DNA from: Limiplasma sp045538465
Lineage (GTDB): Bacteria; Bacillota; Clostridia; Christensenellales; Aristaeellaceae
Assembly: GCA_045538465.1 (NCBI GenBank)
Contig: JAZSRK010000089.1
Span: 1 to 38,284, forward strand
DNA: 38,284 nt
Direction of reading: 5' to 3'
The position numbers and the translations under genes are program-made. This document shows positions 16,079 to 24,209 of this stretch, in pieces. The notes under the pieces are model-generated. The model had not been told where the DNA came from. It was given only the letters and a program-made list of their open reading frames with translations, and searched no databases. Each line of letters begins with the position of its first letter. Within the stretch, counting starts at the first letter, position 1.

Positions 16079-16510
16079 ATGTCCAGCTATACAACACCAG
16101 CTGCGCACAAACCGCTGCGCAGGCGCAGCGCACGCAACCGCAGATCTCCATGGGCACGGCTTTTGCGAGGGCTTCTTGTTGCCATCGGGGTCACCCTTGC
16201 GTGCGTACTGCTTTTCGCCTTGCTGATGCAATGGTTGAAACCAAGCGATCAAGCCATCCGCATTATCAACCAGATCATCAAATTGGGCAGCATCTTTGCC
16301 GGTGTGTGGGTGACCATGCACCGCACCAGCGAGAACGGGCTATTGTACGGAGCTGGAGTCGGGCTTTTGTACATGGCGCTGGGGGTGGTGCTGTATGCGG
16401 TGCTATCCGGTCAGCAATTGCCCTGGACTGCTTATCTGAGCGACATTGCCATGGGTATTGCAGGCGGCGGTATAGCAGGAGCCATTACCGCCGGTATGAA
16501 CAAGCGATAG
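16079..16510 (+). CDS. TIGR04086-like four-helix membrane protein
   Basis: Function unknown. ATG 16079 gives 143 residues: a basic N-terminus (HKPLRRRSARNRR) and four membrane helices at about 29-52, 64-81, 88-109 and 117-141. The last is Gly/Ala-rich (DIAMGIAGGGIAGAITAG). Size, topology and location directly after yajC match the TIGR04086 (YrzE-like) family of Clostridia, as I recall it. In many of those genomes the SCIFF peptide and its radical SAM maturase are also nearby; they are absent here. The ribosome binding site is in the yajC terminator, so expression depends on read-through and hairpin opening, or on an unseen promoter. Confidence 0.8.
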   Translation: MSSYTTPAAHKPLRRRSARNRRSPWARLLRGLLVAIGVTLACVLLFALLMQWLKPSDQAIRIINQIIKLGSIFAGVWVTMHRTSENGLLYGAGVGLLYMALGVVLYAVLSGQQLPWTAYLSDIAMGIAGGGIAGAITAGMNKR

Positions 16511-16535
16511 AGAGACAGCTTGCCGATCTCGCAAA

Positions 16536-16572
16536 AGCAAAAGGAGAGAGGACAAAACTCTCTCCTTTTGCT
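16536..16572. terminator. Strong bidirectional terminator
   Basis: A perfect 15-bp stem, AGCAAAAGGAGAGAG (16536-16550) with CTCTCTCCTTTTGCT (16558-16572), closes a 7-nt loop, GACAAAA. It lies between the plus-strand membrane protein gene and the minus-strand liv operon. Confidence 0.85.
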
Positions 16573-16614
16573 ATATCGTCTACCCGCAGATAGCTTCCCA
16601 TGGGGACGCGACCA

Positions 16615-16671
16615 TCCGGGGCCGGCAACACTGCAGCAGCCCCGGACAGCCGTCAAAGCCCTGCGGGCTTT
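16615..16671 (-). terminator. Two GC-rich hairpins after livF
   Basis: AAAGCCC/GGGCTTT with a 3-nt loop (16655-16671), then TCCGGGGC/GCCCCGGA (16615-16646), lie directly downstream of the livF stop. Neither has a T run, so they may protect the mRNA 3' end. Termination probably occurs at 16536-16572. Confidence 0.6.
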
Positions 16672-16679
16672 CCCCGGGA

Positions 16680-17390
16680 TCAGTCGCCCAAATAGGCGTT
16701 CTTTACGGCATCATCATTCAAAAGCAACTGGGCAGGGCCTTCCTTGACGATGCTGCCAGTTTCCAGCACATAGGCACGGTCGGCCACGCTCAGGGCCATC
16801 TGCGCATTCTGCTCTACCAGCAAAATGGTAGTGCCTGCTTCGTGCAGTTCCTTGATAATGTCGAAGATCTGTTCCACCAGAATGGGAGCCAGACCCATGG
16901 AGGGCTCATCCAGCATGAGCAGCTTGGGCTTGCTCATGAGGGCACGACCCATGGCCAGCATCTGCTGTTCGCCGCCGGAGAGGGTACCTGCTACCTGCTT
17001 GTAGCGCTCCTTCAGGCGGGGAAAGCGCTGGTACACATCCTCGATCGAATCGGCGATCTCGCTGGCAGGGCGGGTAAAGCCGCCCATCTCCAGATTTTCC
17101 TTAACGGTCATCTGCAAAAACACACGGCGGCCTTCGGGGCACAGAGCCATGCCCTTGGAAACGATCTTGTCGGCAGACACCCCGGCGACGTTCTGGTCAT
17201 GCAGCAGAATGCTGCCGCTGCGGGGCTTGAGCAGACCAGCAACGGTGTTGAGCGTGGTGCTCTTGCCAGCACCATTGGCACCGATGAGGGTAACGATCTC
17301 GCCTTCGTTTACTTCGAAGGAAACGCCTTTGATGGCATGAATGCTGCCGTAGTACACGTGCAGGTTATCAACCTTCAGCAGATTGCTCAT
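16680..17390 (-). CDS. livF: Branched-chain amino-acid ABC transporter ATPase LivF
   Basis: One of the two cytoplasmic ATPases that drive import of leucine, isoleucine and valine, or related amides and amino acids. The 236-residue length is standard. Walker A is GANGAGKS (37-44), the signature LSGGEQQ (137-143), and Walker B LLMLDEP (157-163). The VEQNA segment after Walker B is typical of LivF. The start ATG lies three bases after the livG stop, with AAGGAGG supplied by the end of livG. It is the last gene of livHMGF and is followed by GC-rich hairpins. Confidence 0.95.
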   Translation of the reverse strand: MSNLLKVDNLHVYYGSIHAIKGVSFEVNEGEIVTLIGANGAGKSTTLNTVAGLLKPRSGSILLHDQNVAGVSADKIVSKGMALCPEGRRVFLQMTVKENLEMGGFTRPASEIADSIEDVYQRFPRLKERYKQVAGTLSGGEQQMLAMGRALMSKPKLLMLDEPSMGLAPILVEQIFDIIKELHEAGTTILLVEQNAQMALSVADRAYVLETGSIVKEGPAQLLLNDDAVKNAYLGD

Positions 17391-17393
17391 CCC

Positions 17394-18239
17394 TTAGCCC
17401 TCCTTCTTCTTGCCCAGATAGGCTTCCACAACGGTGGGATTATTCTGGATCTCCGTGGGGGTGCCCTTGGCAATGATGCGGCCGTAGTTCAACACGGCGA
17501 TGCCCTCGCAGATACCCATGACCAACTTCATATCATGCTCGATGAGCATGATGGCGATCTGGAAGGTATCGCGGATCTTGACGATGTTCTCCATCAGCTC
17601 AGCGGTCTCGGCGGGGTTCATGCCGGCGGCAGGCTCGTCAAGCAGCAGCAGCTTGGGGTTGGTAGCCAATGCACGCACGATCTCCAGCCGGCGCTGGGCG
17701 CCGTAGGGCAGGCTGCCTGCTTCGTGGTCTGCCAGATCCTGCATATCAAAGATGCTCAAAAGCTCCAGTGCCTTCTGGTGCATCTTTTTCTCCTGCTTCC
17801 AATAGCCGGGCAGACGCAGCACACCGGCAGCGGCAGAATACTTCATCTGGTTGTGCAGGCCGATCTTTACATTGTCCTCTACGGTCAGCTTATCAAACAG
17901 GCGAATGTTCTGGAAGGTACGGGCAATACCATGCTTGTTTACCTGAATGGTATTCATGCCCGCTGTATCCTTGCCATCCAGCAGGATGGTGCCCATGGTG
18001 GGCTGATACACCTTGGTGATCAGGTTGAAGATGGTGGTCTTACCAGCGCCATTGGGGCCGATGAGACCGGCGATCTCTGTAGGGCCGATGATCAGGTTGA
18101 AATCATCCACAGCCTTCAAGCCGCCGAATTCCACGCCCAGATGACGAGCTTCCAAAACAGGCTTTTTGTTTACATCCCGCTCCGGCACGATGGCATGGCT
18201 GGGATAGGGCACCATGGTGGTCTGTTTCTTCTCACTCAT
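17394..18239 (-). CDS. livG: Branched-chain amino-acid ABC transporter ATPase LivG
   Basis: The second ATPase of the importer. ATG 18237-18239 gives 281 residues and overlaps the livM stop by 8 nt; an upstream start would overlap livM more and is not favoured. Walker A is GPNGAGKT (61-68), Walker B LLLLDEP, and IEHDM is the switch region. The signature is LPYGAQRR rather than LSGGQ, which is usual for LivG. About 27 residues precede the normal LivG start (VLEARHLGVEFGG), longer than typical. Confidence 0.95.
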   Translation of the reverse strand: MSEKKQTTMVPYPSHAIVPERDVNKKPVLEARHLGVEFGGLKAVDDFNLIIGPTEIAGLIGPNGAGKTTIFNLITKVYQPTMGTILLDGKDTAGMNTIQVNKHGIARTFQNIRLFDKLTVEDNVKIGLHNQMKYSAAAGVLRLPGYWKQEKKMHQKALELLSIFDMQDLADHEAGSLPYGAQRRLEIVRALATNPKLLLLDEPAAGMNPAETAELMENIVKIRDTFQIAIMLIEHDMKLVMGICEGIAVLNYGRIIAKGTPTEIQNNPTVVEAYLGKKKEG

Positions 18240-19293
18240 TTGCCATATCCCCCTTTGCATTCTTCTTAAACATGCCTACGATCTTTTCCCGGATGATCTC
18301 GAACCACTGCTTGAAAGCCGGGCTGTTGGTGGCCAGCATGACCACGATGAGCACGATAGCGTAAATGAGCATACGGTAATCGCTAAACTCACGCAGCATT
18401 TCGGGCAGGATGGTCAGCACCGTGGCGGCGATAATGGAACCGCGGATGTTACCAATGCCGCCCAACACCACGAACACCAGCACCAAAATGGAAGTATCAA
18501 ACTTGAACTTGGCAGCGGTGACGGTGGAGTAGTTCATGGCGTACAGGGCGCCAGCCATACCAGCCAGTGCAGCGGAGGTAACGAAAGCCATCAGCTTGTA
18601 CTTGGTAGCGCTGATGCCAACGCTCTCGGCTGCAATACGGTTGTCACGCAAAGCCATCATGGCACGGCCTGCGCGGCTGTTGGTCATGTTCAGCACCACG
18701 ATCAGTGTAACGATAATGAGCACAAAGCCCATGGGGAATGTAGCAATCTTGGTAATGCCCTGAGCGCCCTGCGGGCCGTTGACGATCAGCTTGCCCGGCA
18801 GGTCAGGATTGCTGAAACCGAAGAACAGCTTGCCCTCATCCAGTGAGATGTACAGGCAGTTGATCACATTGCGGATAATTTCACCAAAGGCTAGGGTAAC
18901 AATGGCCAGATAGTCGCCACGAAGACGAAGCACTGGCACGCCAACCACAACGCCCGTAATGGCAGCGCCCACAGCGCCGCCCAGCATAGCGATGATCAGG
19001 CGCAGGGTCTCGTTTTCAACAGGTGCCTTCAGCACAGCGGCGATCACAGCGCCCACAAAGGCACCGACGCTCATAAAGCCAGCATGTCCAAGACTCAACT
19101 CGCCGGAAATACCAACCGTCAGGTTCAGGGAGACGGCCATGACGATCCACACGCAAATCGGGATCAGCTGACCCTTCAGGGAGCGGGACAGCATGCCGTT
19201 TTCCAGCAGGGTGTTCATGATCAAAAAGGCAATGACCACCATAGCGTAGGTGATGGCATTGTTGATAAAAGTTTTGTTCAGCTTCTTTTTCAT
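18232..19293 (-). CDS. livM: Branched-chain amino-acid ABC transporter permease LivM
   Basis: A membrane channel subunit of 353 residues. Multiple hydrophobic helices surround the family motifs ISGELSLGHAGFMSVGAF and LRLRGDYLAIVTLAFGEIIRNV, the latter containing the loop that contacts the ATPases, and NIRGSIIAATVLTILPE near the end. ATG 19291-19293 follows GGGGGG. It begins 14 bp after the livH stop. It forms a heterodimer with LivH. Confidence 0.95.
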   Translation of the reverse strand: MKKKLNKTFINNAITYAMVVIAFLIMNTLLENGMLSRSLKGQLIPICVWIVMAVSLNLTVGISGELSLGHAGFMSVGAFVGAVIAAVLKAPVENETLRLIIAMLGGAVGAAITGVVVGVPVLRLRGDYLAIVTLAFGEIIRNVINCLYISLDEGKLFFGFSNPDLPGKLIVNGPQGAQGITKIATFPMGFVLIIVTLIVVLNMTNSRAGRAMMALRDNRIAAESVGISATKYKLMAFVTSAALAGMAGALYAMNYSTVTAAKFKFDTSILVLVFVVLGGIGNIRGSIIAATVLTILPEMLREFSDYRMLIYAIVLIVVMLATNSPAFKQWFEIIREKIVGMFKKNAKGDMANE

Positions 19294-19307
19294 TCATGCC
19301 ACCCCCC

Positions 19308-20204
19308 TTACACTTTTTCATTGATCTTCTTGCCCAAGAGGCCCGTGGGCTTCACCAGCAGAAGAATGATCAAAATAGCGAACACAATGGCATCGCCCAA
19401 CTCGGTGGAGATATAGGACTTGCCAAAGATCTCGATGATACCCAGCAAAATGCCGCCCAGCATAGCGCCGGGAATAGAGCCGATGCCGCCAAACACAGCA
19501 GCGGTAAAGGCCTTGATACCGGGCATGGAGCCGGTGGTGGGCATCAGCGTGGGATAGGTGGAGCACAGCAGAACGCCAGCAATAGCAGCCAACGCAGAAC
19601 CAATGGCAAACGTGACGGAAATGGTCATGTTTACATTGATGCCCATCAGCTGGGCAGCGCCCTTATCCTCGCTAACAGCACGCATGGCCTTGCCCATCTT
19701 GGTGCGCTCGGTAAACAGCGTCAAGCAGATCATGATCACAATACAGGCGAGCACGGTCACAATGGCTTCGTCGGTGATGATCAGCCGTCCATCAAACAGG
19801 CGCAGGGGCTCAAAGGCCACGACCGAGGTAAAGCTCTTGGGATTGGCACCCCAGATCAGCTGTGCCAGATTCTGCAAAAAGTAGCTCATACCGATGGCGG
19901 TGATCAACACAGCCAAAGAAGGCGCACTGCGCAGCGGCTTGTAGGCAAGCCGTTCAATGGTCATGCCCAGCAAGGTGCACACCAGCATGGATGCCAAGAT
20001 GGATACCCAAGCTGGCAAACCCAAATAATGGGTGACGCAAAAAGAAATATACGCACCGATCATGATAACATCGCCATGGGCGAAGTTCAACATCTTAGCG
20101 ATACCATACACCATGGTATAGCCAAGTGCGATAATGGCGTACACGCTTCCAAGACTGATACCATTGATCAGATTGGAGAGGAAGGACACGCAGATCAACC
20201 CCAC
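19308..20204 (-). CDS. livH: Branched-chain amino-acid ABC transporter permease LivH
   Basis: The partner permease, 298 residues as drawn. The N-terminus NLINGISLGSVYAIIALGYTMVYGIAKMLNFAHGD is the family signature. Start choice is uncertain. GTG 20202-20204 has no ribosome binding site and would lie about 15 nt from the predicted transcription start. GTG 20187-20189 (starting at SFLSNLINGIS) has GTGGGG about 9 nt upstream and gives a length closer to known LivH. It is the first gene after the terminator and promoter that separate it from livJ. Confidence 0.93.
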   Translation of the reverse strand: MGLICVSFLSNLINGISLGSVYAIIALGYTMVYGIAKMLNFAHGDVIMIGAYISFCVTHYLGLPAWVSILASMLVCTLLGMTIERLAYKPLRSAPSLAVLITAIGMSYFLQNLAQLIWGANPKSFTSVVAFEPLRLFDGRLIITDEAIVTVLACIVIMICLTLFTERTKMGKAMRAVSEDKGAAQLMGINVNMTISVTFAIGSALAAIAGVLLCSTYPTLMPTTGSMPGIKAFTAAVFGGIGSIPGAMLGGILLGIIEIFGKSYISTELGDAIVFAILIILLLVKPTGLLGKKINEKV

Positions 20205-20225
20205 TTCTACATAAAGTCAAACCTT

Positions 20226-20254
20226 ATAATAGCAAAAAACAAAAACTTAATCAA
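20226..20254 (-). promoter_or_regulatory. Secondary promoter for livHMGF
   Basis: On the minus strand TTGATT (20249-20254) and TATTAT (20226-20231) are separated by 17 bp. It sits immediately after the terminator that follows livJ and would allow the permease/ATPase genes to be expressed independently of the binding protein. Confidence 0.6.
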
Positions 20255-20271
20255 CAAAAACAATGGAAAAT

Positions 20272-20303
20272 GGGAGAGCGCCCGCCGAAGCCGGCGCTCT
20301 CCC
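20272..20303 (-). terminator. Terminator between livJ and livH
   Basis: GGGAGAGCGCC and GGCGCTCTCCC form a perfect 11-bp stem over a GC-rich loop that can itself close on TTCG. On the minus strand ATTTTCCATTGTTTTTG follows. It probably lets binding-protein mRNA exceed that of the membrane components. Confidence 0.85.
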
Positions 20304-20325
20304 GATTTACAATGTAACGAAGGGA

Positions 20326-21465
20326 TTATTCGAAGTTACCAACGTACACGCCATTCTGAATGGTAACGGCCATGGGGGTCTTGGAGACCTCGCCCTTTTC
20401 GTTCCAGGTCATGGGGCTACCGGTGATGCCGTTGTAGCTGTAGGTGGGCATGTAGGCGATCAGAGCTGCGCAAACTTCCTCGTAGGTGCTATCGGCGGTG
20501 AGGCCAGCAGCCTGCATTGCTTCGTACATGATGTAGATGCAATCGTAGGTGTCGGCAGAGAACTGGGTGGGCGTTTCGCCATAAGCTTCCTCATAAGCGG
20601 CAACAAACTTCTGGGTGCGCTCGTCGGGAGCGTCAGCAGAGAAGGGAGTCAGCAGCATGACGCCCTCTGCCAGAGTGGTGTCGAAGCCTTCCATGGTGAG
20701 GATGCCGTCCATGCCGTCCACGCCGAAGAACTTGCAGTCATATTCCATGCTGTCAGCCTGCTTGAGGATCATGGAAGCGGGAGTGTAGTAGATGGGCAGG
20801 AAGATGAGTTCAGCGCCGGCGTTCTTAGCTTCAGTTACCTGCACGGAGAAGTCGGTGGTCTCATCGGTGAAGGTGGTTTCGGAAACGACCTCGAAGGGCT
20901 GGTTGGCAGCTTCGGCCATGAAGGTCTGATAGATGCCGGTGGAGTAAGCATCGCCGTTGTTGTAGATAACAGCGACCTTGGTAGCCAGAGCGTTCTGACC
21001 GATGTACTGGGCAGAAGCAGCGCCCTGAGCGGGGTCGGAGAAGCAAACCTGATACACGTTGTCACGGCCTTCGGTAACAGCGGTAGAGGAAGCGGAGGGA
21101 GTCAGCATGAATACGCGCTCGTCAAAGGCATAGTCAGCAACTGCGATGCAGGGGCTGGAGGTAACGGTGCCAACGATGGCCTGCACGCCTTCGTCCATCA
21201 GCACGTTGTAGGCGTTAACAGACTTTTCGGGGTCATGCTCGTCATCCTGAGTGATGAACTCGATCTGCAGACCGCCCAGAGCGTTGATCTCGTCAACAGC
21301 GATCTGGCCACCCCGCATAGCAGAAGTGCCGTATACAGCAGCAGCGCCGGTCAGGGGGCCAATGAAACCGATCTTCAGAGCGCCCTCAGCAGCAGCAACG
21401 CTGCCCATGGAAAGTACCAGCATCATAGCCAGCACGATAGATACAAACTTGGTCATTTTCTTCAT
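20326..21465 (-). CDS. livJ: Branched-chain amino-acid substrate-binding protein LivJ
   Basis: Captures the amino acid outside the membrane and hands it to LivHM. ATG 21463-21465 follows AAGGAGG, giving 379 residues. A signal peptide (1-26) ends at AAA-EG. The mature part has the two-lobe receptor fold: LKIGFIGPLTGAAAVYG, then QIEFITQDDEHDP, VQAIVGTVTSSPCIAVADYA and KVAVIYNNGDAYSTG. No cysteine occurs at the cleavage site, so no lipid anchor is encoded, which is unusual for a single-membrane bacterium. The promoter is at 21517-21545. Specificity could extend to other amino acids or amides. Confidence 0.93.
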   Translation of the reverse strand: MKKMTKFVSIVLAMMLVLSMGSVAAAEGALKIGFIGPLTGAAAVYGTSAMRGGQIAVDEINALGGLQIEFITQDDEHDPEKSVNAYNVLMDEGVQAIVGTVTSSPCIAVADYAFDERVFMLTPSASSTAVTEGRDNVYQVCFSDPAQGAASAQYIGQNALATKVAVIYNNGDAYSTGIYQTFMAEAANQPFEVVSETTFTDETTDFSVQVTEAKNAGAELIFLPIYYTPASMILKQADSMEYDCKFFGVDGMDGILTMEGFDTTLAEGVMLLTPFSADAPDERTQKFVAAYEEAYGETPTQFSADTYDCIYIMYEAMQAAGLTADSTYEEVCAALIAYMPTYSYNGITGSPMTWNEKGEVSKTPMAVTIQNGVYVGNFE

Positions 21466-21516
21466 GGGAATATCCTCCTTGTACCAAACTCGGCGAAAAT
21501 ACCTCGCCGTGTTGAA

Positions 21517-21545
21517 ATGATACGACTGCAAACGCTCAATGTCAA
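21517..21545 (-). promoter_or_regulatory. livJ promoter
   Basis: On the minus strand TTGACA (21540-21545), 17 bp, TATCAT (21517-21522). The leader contains a CGGCGA/TCGCCG hairpin (21491-21509) just before the ribosome binding site. Confidence 0.85.
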
Positions 21546-21620
21546 CCTGTTTCTTTGTTTCTTCTTTGTTCTGTACAGCTGTATCCATCGTGCTACGAAC
21601 GCTGTATTTGCAACGAAAAA

Positions 21621-21644
21621 CCGACCCTGCACAAGCAGAGTCGG
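21621..21644 (-). terminator. Terminator of the ROK repressor gene
   Basis: On the minus strand CCGACTCTGC, TTGT, GCAGGGTCGG then TTTTT. This is a 10-bp stem with one G-T pair and a clear T run, 17 nt after the stop codon. Confidence 0.9.
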
Positions 21645-21661
21645 CGATGTTTCTTATCGTA

Positions 21662-22921
21662 TTACAGATCTTGGTACAGCAAGGGGTCGTGGAAGTAGTG
21701 CTCGTTGAGCATATACCAGCCGCCAATGGCATTGAGGGACAGCAGATCCGTTTCGTCGTAATGGATGCCAAAGGCTTTGCCCTCCGGGAAATAGCGGAAA
21801 CCGCTCATGTGCGCTTTGAGCTGCTGGTCGAAATAGTCGCATGCGTGCCCGATGGCCCCTTGAAAGATGACCTGATCCGGGTTGTAGACCACTGCTACAT
21901 TATGCAGTGCATCACCGTAGCACCGGGCCAGATGGTCGGTGAGCAAGCAGGCGGTTTCGTCGCCGCTTTGCGCTGCCTCAAACAATTGCCTAAAGGTGAT
22001 CTGATCGCCAAGTTCAGCCAAAGGCGTGCCCGCAGGCGCAGGGTCTTGTGCCAGCATGCGCACGAGGCGTTCCTGGCTGACCAGCCGTTCCAAACAGCCA
22101 TGGCGGCCGCAGCCGCAAAGCTCATCATCGCAGCAGTCGATGGACATATGGCCGATCTCCCCCACCAGCGACAGCGGGCCGCTGAGGATGCGCCCATCTT
22201 CGATCAAACAGGCAGACAAGCCCCAAGCGCTAAAAACAGTAAGCACGCGCCCGGTCTGGTACATATCGCCTTGGTGCAATACGGCGCGACCAGCGGTTTT
22301 GCCTGCATTTTCTACCAGCACCACCGGCGTTTCGCCCATGATCTCCTGCAGATAATCCCGGATGGGGATCTGGTCGCCCCACTCAGGGGAGTGTACGCTG
22401 AAGCGCAGAATGCCGCTTTCGGTATCCACCGTACCGGCAGTGGACAGCATAACGCCGTACAATTTGGCTTTGGTGGTATTGTTTTTCTCCAAGAAAACGG
22501 AGATATTCGACTGCAGATCGGCAAATACTTCCTTGAGCGTTCTGCGCAGGTCGCTGGCAAAATCCATCTCGCCTACCGGCATGCCGGTAATGGTGTACAA
22601 ACTCAGGCGGGTGCTGTACGGCCACAGGGCGATGCATAGGGTGAGCCTGCCATCTGCAAAGGCGAACCGTTCGGGCTTTTTGCCGCCCATGTTGCTGCTT
22701 TCGCCCAGCCCTGTTGAGCGCAATATTTTACGGGATACGAAGAACTGTATGGCGCGCATCACCGTCAGACGGCTGATGCCTGTCTGATTGGAGATATCTG
22801 CCACAGTGCATTCTTCGCCATAACGAAATGCACTGAGTACTTTTTTGCGGTTTTCGTGCTTCAAATCCACAGGAAGGGCTGCGGAATGCCCTTCCATGCG
22901 AACGTTCAGTTCATTTGCCAT
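21662..22921 (-). CDS. ROK family (NagC/XylR-like) transcriptional regulator
   Basis: A sugar-responsive repressor. With ATG 22919-22921 (GAGGAAA upstream) it has 419 residues. A winged helix-turn-helix occupies about 24-72 (KKVLSAFRYGEECTVADISNQTGISRLTVMRAIQF). The ROK domain follows, with the zinc site His258 (GEIGHMSI) and CGCGRHGC (269-276). The ATP-binding residues of ROK kinases are not evident, which fits a regulator. It is transcribed alone from 22984-23012. No sugar genes are adjacent, so its target regulon is unknown. Confidence 0.92.
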   Translation of the reverse strand: MANELNVRMEGHSAALPVDLKHENRKKVLSAFRYGEECTVADISNQTGISRLTVMRAIQFFVSRKILRSTGLGESSNMGGKKPERFAFADGRLTLCIALWPYSTRLSLYTITGMPVGEMDFASDLRRTLKEVFADLQSNISVFLEKNNTTKAKLYGVMLSTAGTVDTESGILRFSVHSPEWGDQIPIRDYLQEIMGETPVVLVENAGKTAGRAVLHQGDMYQTGRVLTVFSAWGLSACLIEDGRILSGPLSLVGEIGHMSIDCCDDELCGCGRHGCLERLVSQERLVRMLAQDPAPAGTPLAELGDQITFRQLFEAAQSGDETACLLTDHLARCYGDALHNVAVVYNPDQVIFQGAIGHACDYFDQQLKAHMSGFRYFPEGKAFGIHYDETDLLSLNAIGGWYMLNEHYFHDPLLYQDL

Positions 22922-22983
22922 ATGGATTTCCTCTTCTGTTTTACCCACCCTGGCGGGCGGTTACGAATATTTCTTACATAACA

Positions 22984-23012
22984 AGCTTACCAAACCTTTT
23001 TTTCTTCGTCAA
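22984..23012 (-). promoter_or_regulatory. ROK regulator promoter
   Basis: On the minus strand TTGACG (23007-23012), 17 bp, TAAGCT (22984-22989). It begins only a few bases after the T run of the mnmA terminator. Confidence 0.65.
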
Positions 23013-23020
23013 CGCCAAAA

Positions 23021-23062
23021 AAATGTCAGTTTTAGGACATTTCTTTCCTAAAACTGACATTT
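23021..23062 (-). terminator. mnmA operon terminator, long AT-rich stem
   Basis: AAATGTCAGTTTTAGGA (23021-23037) and TCCTAAAACTGACATTT (23046-23062) are a perfect 17-bp inverted repeat around an 8-nt loop. On the minus strand the second arm runs into a T7 tract. It lies 60 nt after the mnmA stop codon. Confidence 0.88.
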
Positions 23063-23121
23063 CGATTTGCTTACTTACATTTCCAACAGCTACCCTATCG
23101 GGCGGTACAGAAAAAATACAA

Positions 23122-24207
23122 TCAACCCATCCAAGCTTCTTCTTCAATGGCGCCGCCAAGGCATACATCATCCTTGTAGAATACCACGCTTTGCCCGGGG
23201 GTAATGGCTCTTTGCAGCTCATCAGAGGCAATGAGCAGCTCATCGCCCTGCCTGGTAACGGTGACCGCTTGGTCTGCCTGCCGATAGCGGAAGCGGGCGG
23301 TGAGTCGAATGCTCTCCCCCTCCCCCATGGGCGGTTCATCGGCGATCCAAGTGGGCTGGCTGGCGCGGATGCGGTTGGCATACAAGCGGGGGCTATCCTC
23401 GCCCTGAGATACCACCAGCACGTTGCGCTTCAGATCCTTCTCCACCACAAACCAGCTGCGCCCATCGCCCCGGCCGCCGATGCCAAGGCCCCGGCGCTGG
23501 CCAAGAGTGTAGTACATCAAGCCGATATGCTCGCCCACCTTTTCCCCATCCTCGGTGCGCATATCACCGGGCTGAGTGGGCAGGTAGTTCTGCAAAAACT
23601 GGCGGAAATTGCGCTCGCCAATAAAGCACACACCGGTGGAATCCTTCTTCTTGAATACGGGCAGGTGATTTTCCTCCGCAATGCGGCGTACTTCCTGTTT
23701 GGTCAAGTGCCCCACAGGAAACAGCGCTTTTTCCAGCTGATGCTCCTTGAGCATGTAGAGAAAATAGCTCTGATCCTTATTGGGATCGTCGCCTTTGAGC
23801 AGCACGGTATGACCATCCCGCACCTCCTTGCGCACAAAATGACCCGTGGCCATATGCGCTGCGCCCAGCTGCTGGGCATAGTGCAAAAAGGACTTGAACT
23901 TGATCTCCCGGTTGCACAGCACATCCGGGTTAGGGGTACGCCCCTTGCGGTATTCATCCAAGAAATAGGAGAAGACCCTTTCCTCGTATTCCTTGGCAAA
24001 ATTGACCCCATAGTAGGGAATGCCGATCACATCGCACACGGCCTGCACATCCCGCCAGTCATCCACAGCGGTGCAAGCCCCTTCCTGATTCTGTTCCTCC
24101 CAGTTGTTCATGAATACGCCCACCACATCGTAGCCCTGCTGCTTGAGCAGCAAAGCCGCCACGGAGCTATCCACGCCACCGGAAAGACCGACTACAATGC
24201 GTTCCAT
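23122..24207 (-). CDS. mnmA: tRNA-specific 2-thiouridylase MnmA
   Basis: Adds sulfur to position 2 of the wobble uridine in Lys, Glu and Gln tRNAs. ATG 24205-24207 follows GGGAGG at 7 nt, giving 361 residues, a normal length. The ATP pyrophosphatase loop is LSGGVDSSV (8-16). The two catalytic cysteines are Cys98 (VLCNREIKF) and Cys194 (STGVCFIGERNFRQF). A C-terminal beta-barrel domain closes the protein. It starts 2 nt after the stop of the HAD-thymidylate kinase gene and is the last gene of that operon. The sulfur-donating desulfurase is not in the window. Confidence 0.96.
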   Translation of the reverse strand: MERIVVGLSGGVDSSVAALLLKQQGYDVVGVFMNNWEEQNQEGACTAVDDWRDVQAVCDVIGIPYYGVNFAKEYEERVFSYFLDEYRKGRTPNPDVLCNREIKFKSFLHYAQQLGAAHMATGHFVRKEVRDGHTVLLKGDDPNKDQSYFLYMLKEHQLEKALFPVGHLTKQEVRRIAEENHLPVFKKKDSTGVCFIGERNFRQFLQNYLPTQPGDMRTEDGEKVGEHIGLMYYTLGQRRGLGIGGRGDGRSWFVVEKDLKRNVLVVSQGEDSPRLYANRIRASQPTWIADEPPMGEGESIRLTARFRYRQADQAVTVTRQGDELLIASDELQRAITPGQSVVFYKDDVCLGGAIEEEAWMG

Positions 24208-24209
24208 GC

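Noticed and set aside
19296..20366. 356-codon histidine- and glutamine-rich ORF antisense to livH
   Set aside because: Low-complexity antisense translation of membrane-protein codons; livH is certain.
23021..23062. 17-bp perfect inverted repeat as an operator for the ROK repressor
   Set aside because: On the minus strand it is followed by seven T and lies 60 nt after mnmA, so an intrinsic terminator explains it. It also lies upstream of the ROK promoter rather than over it.
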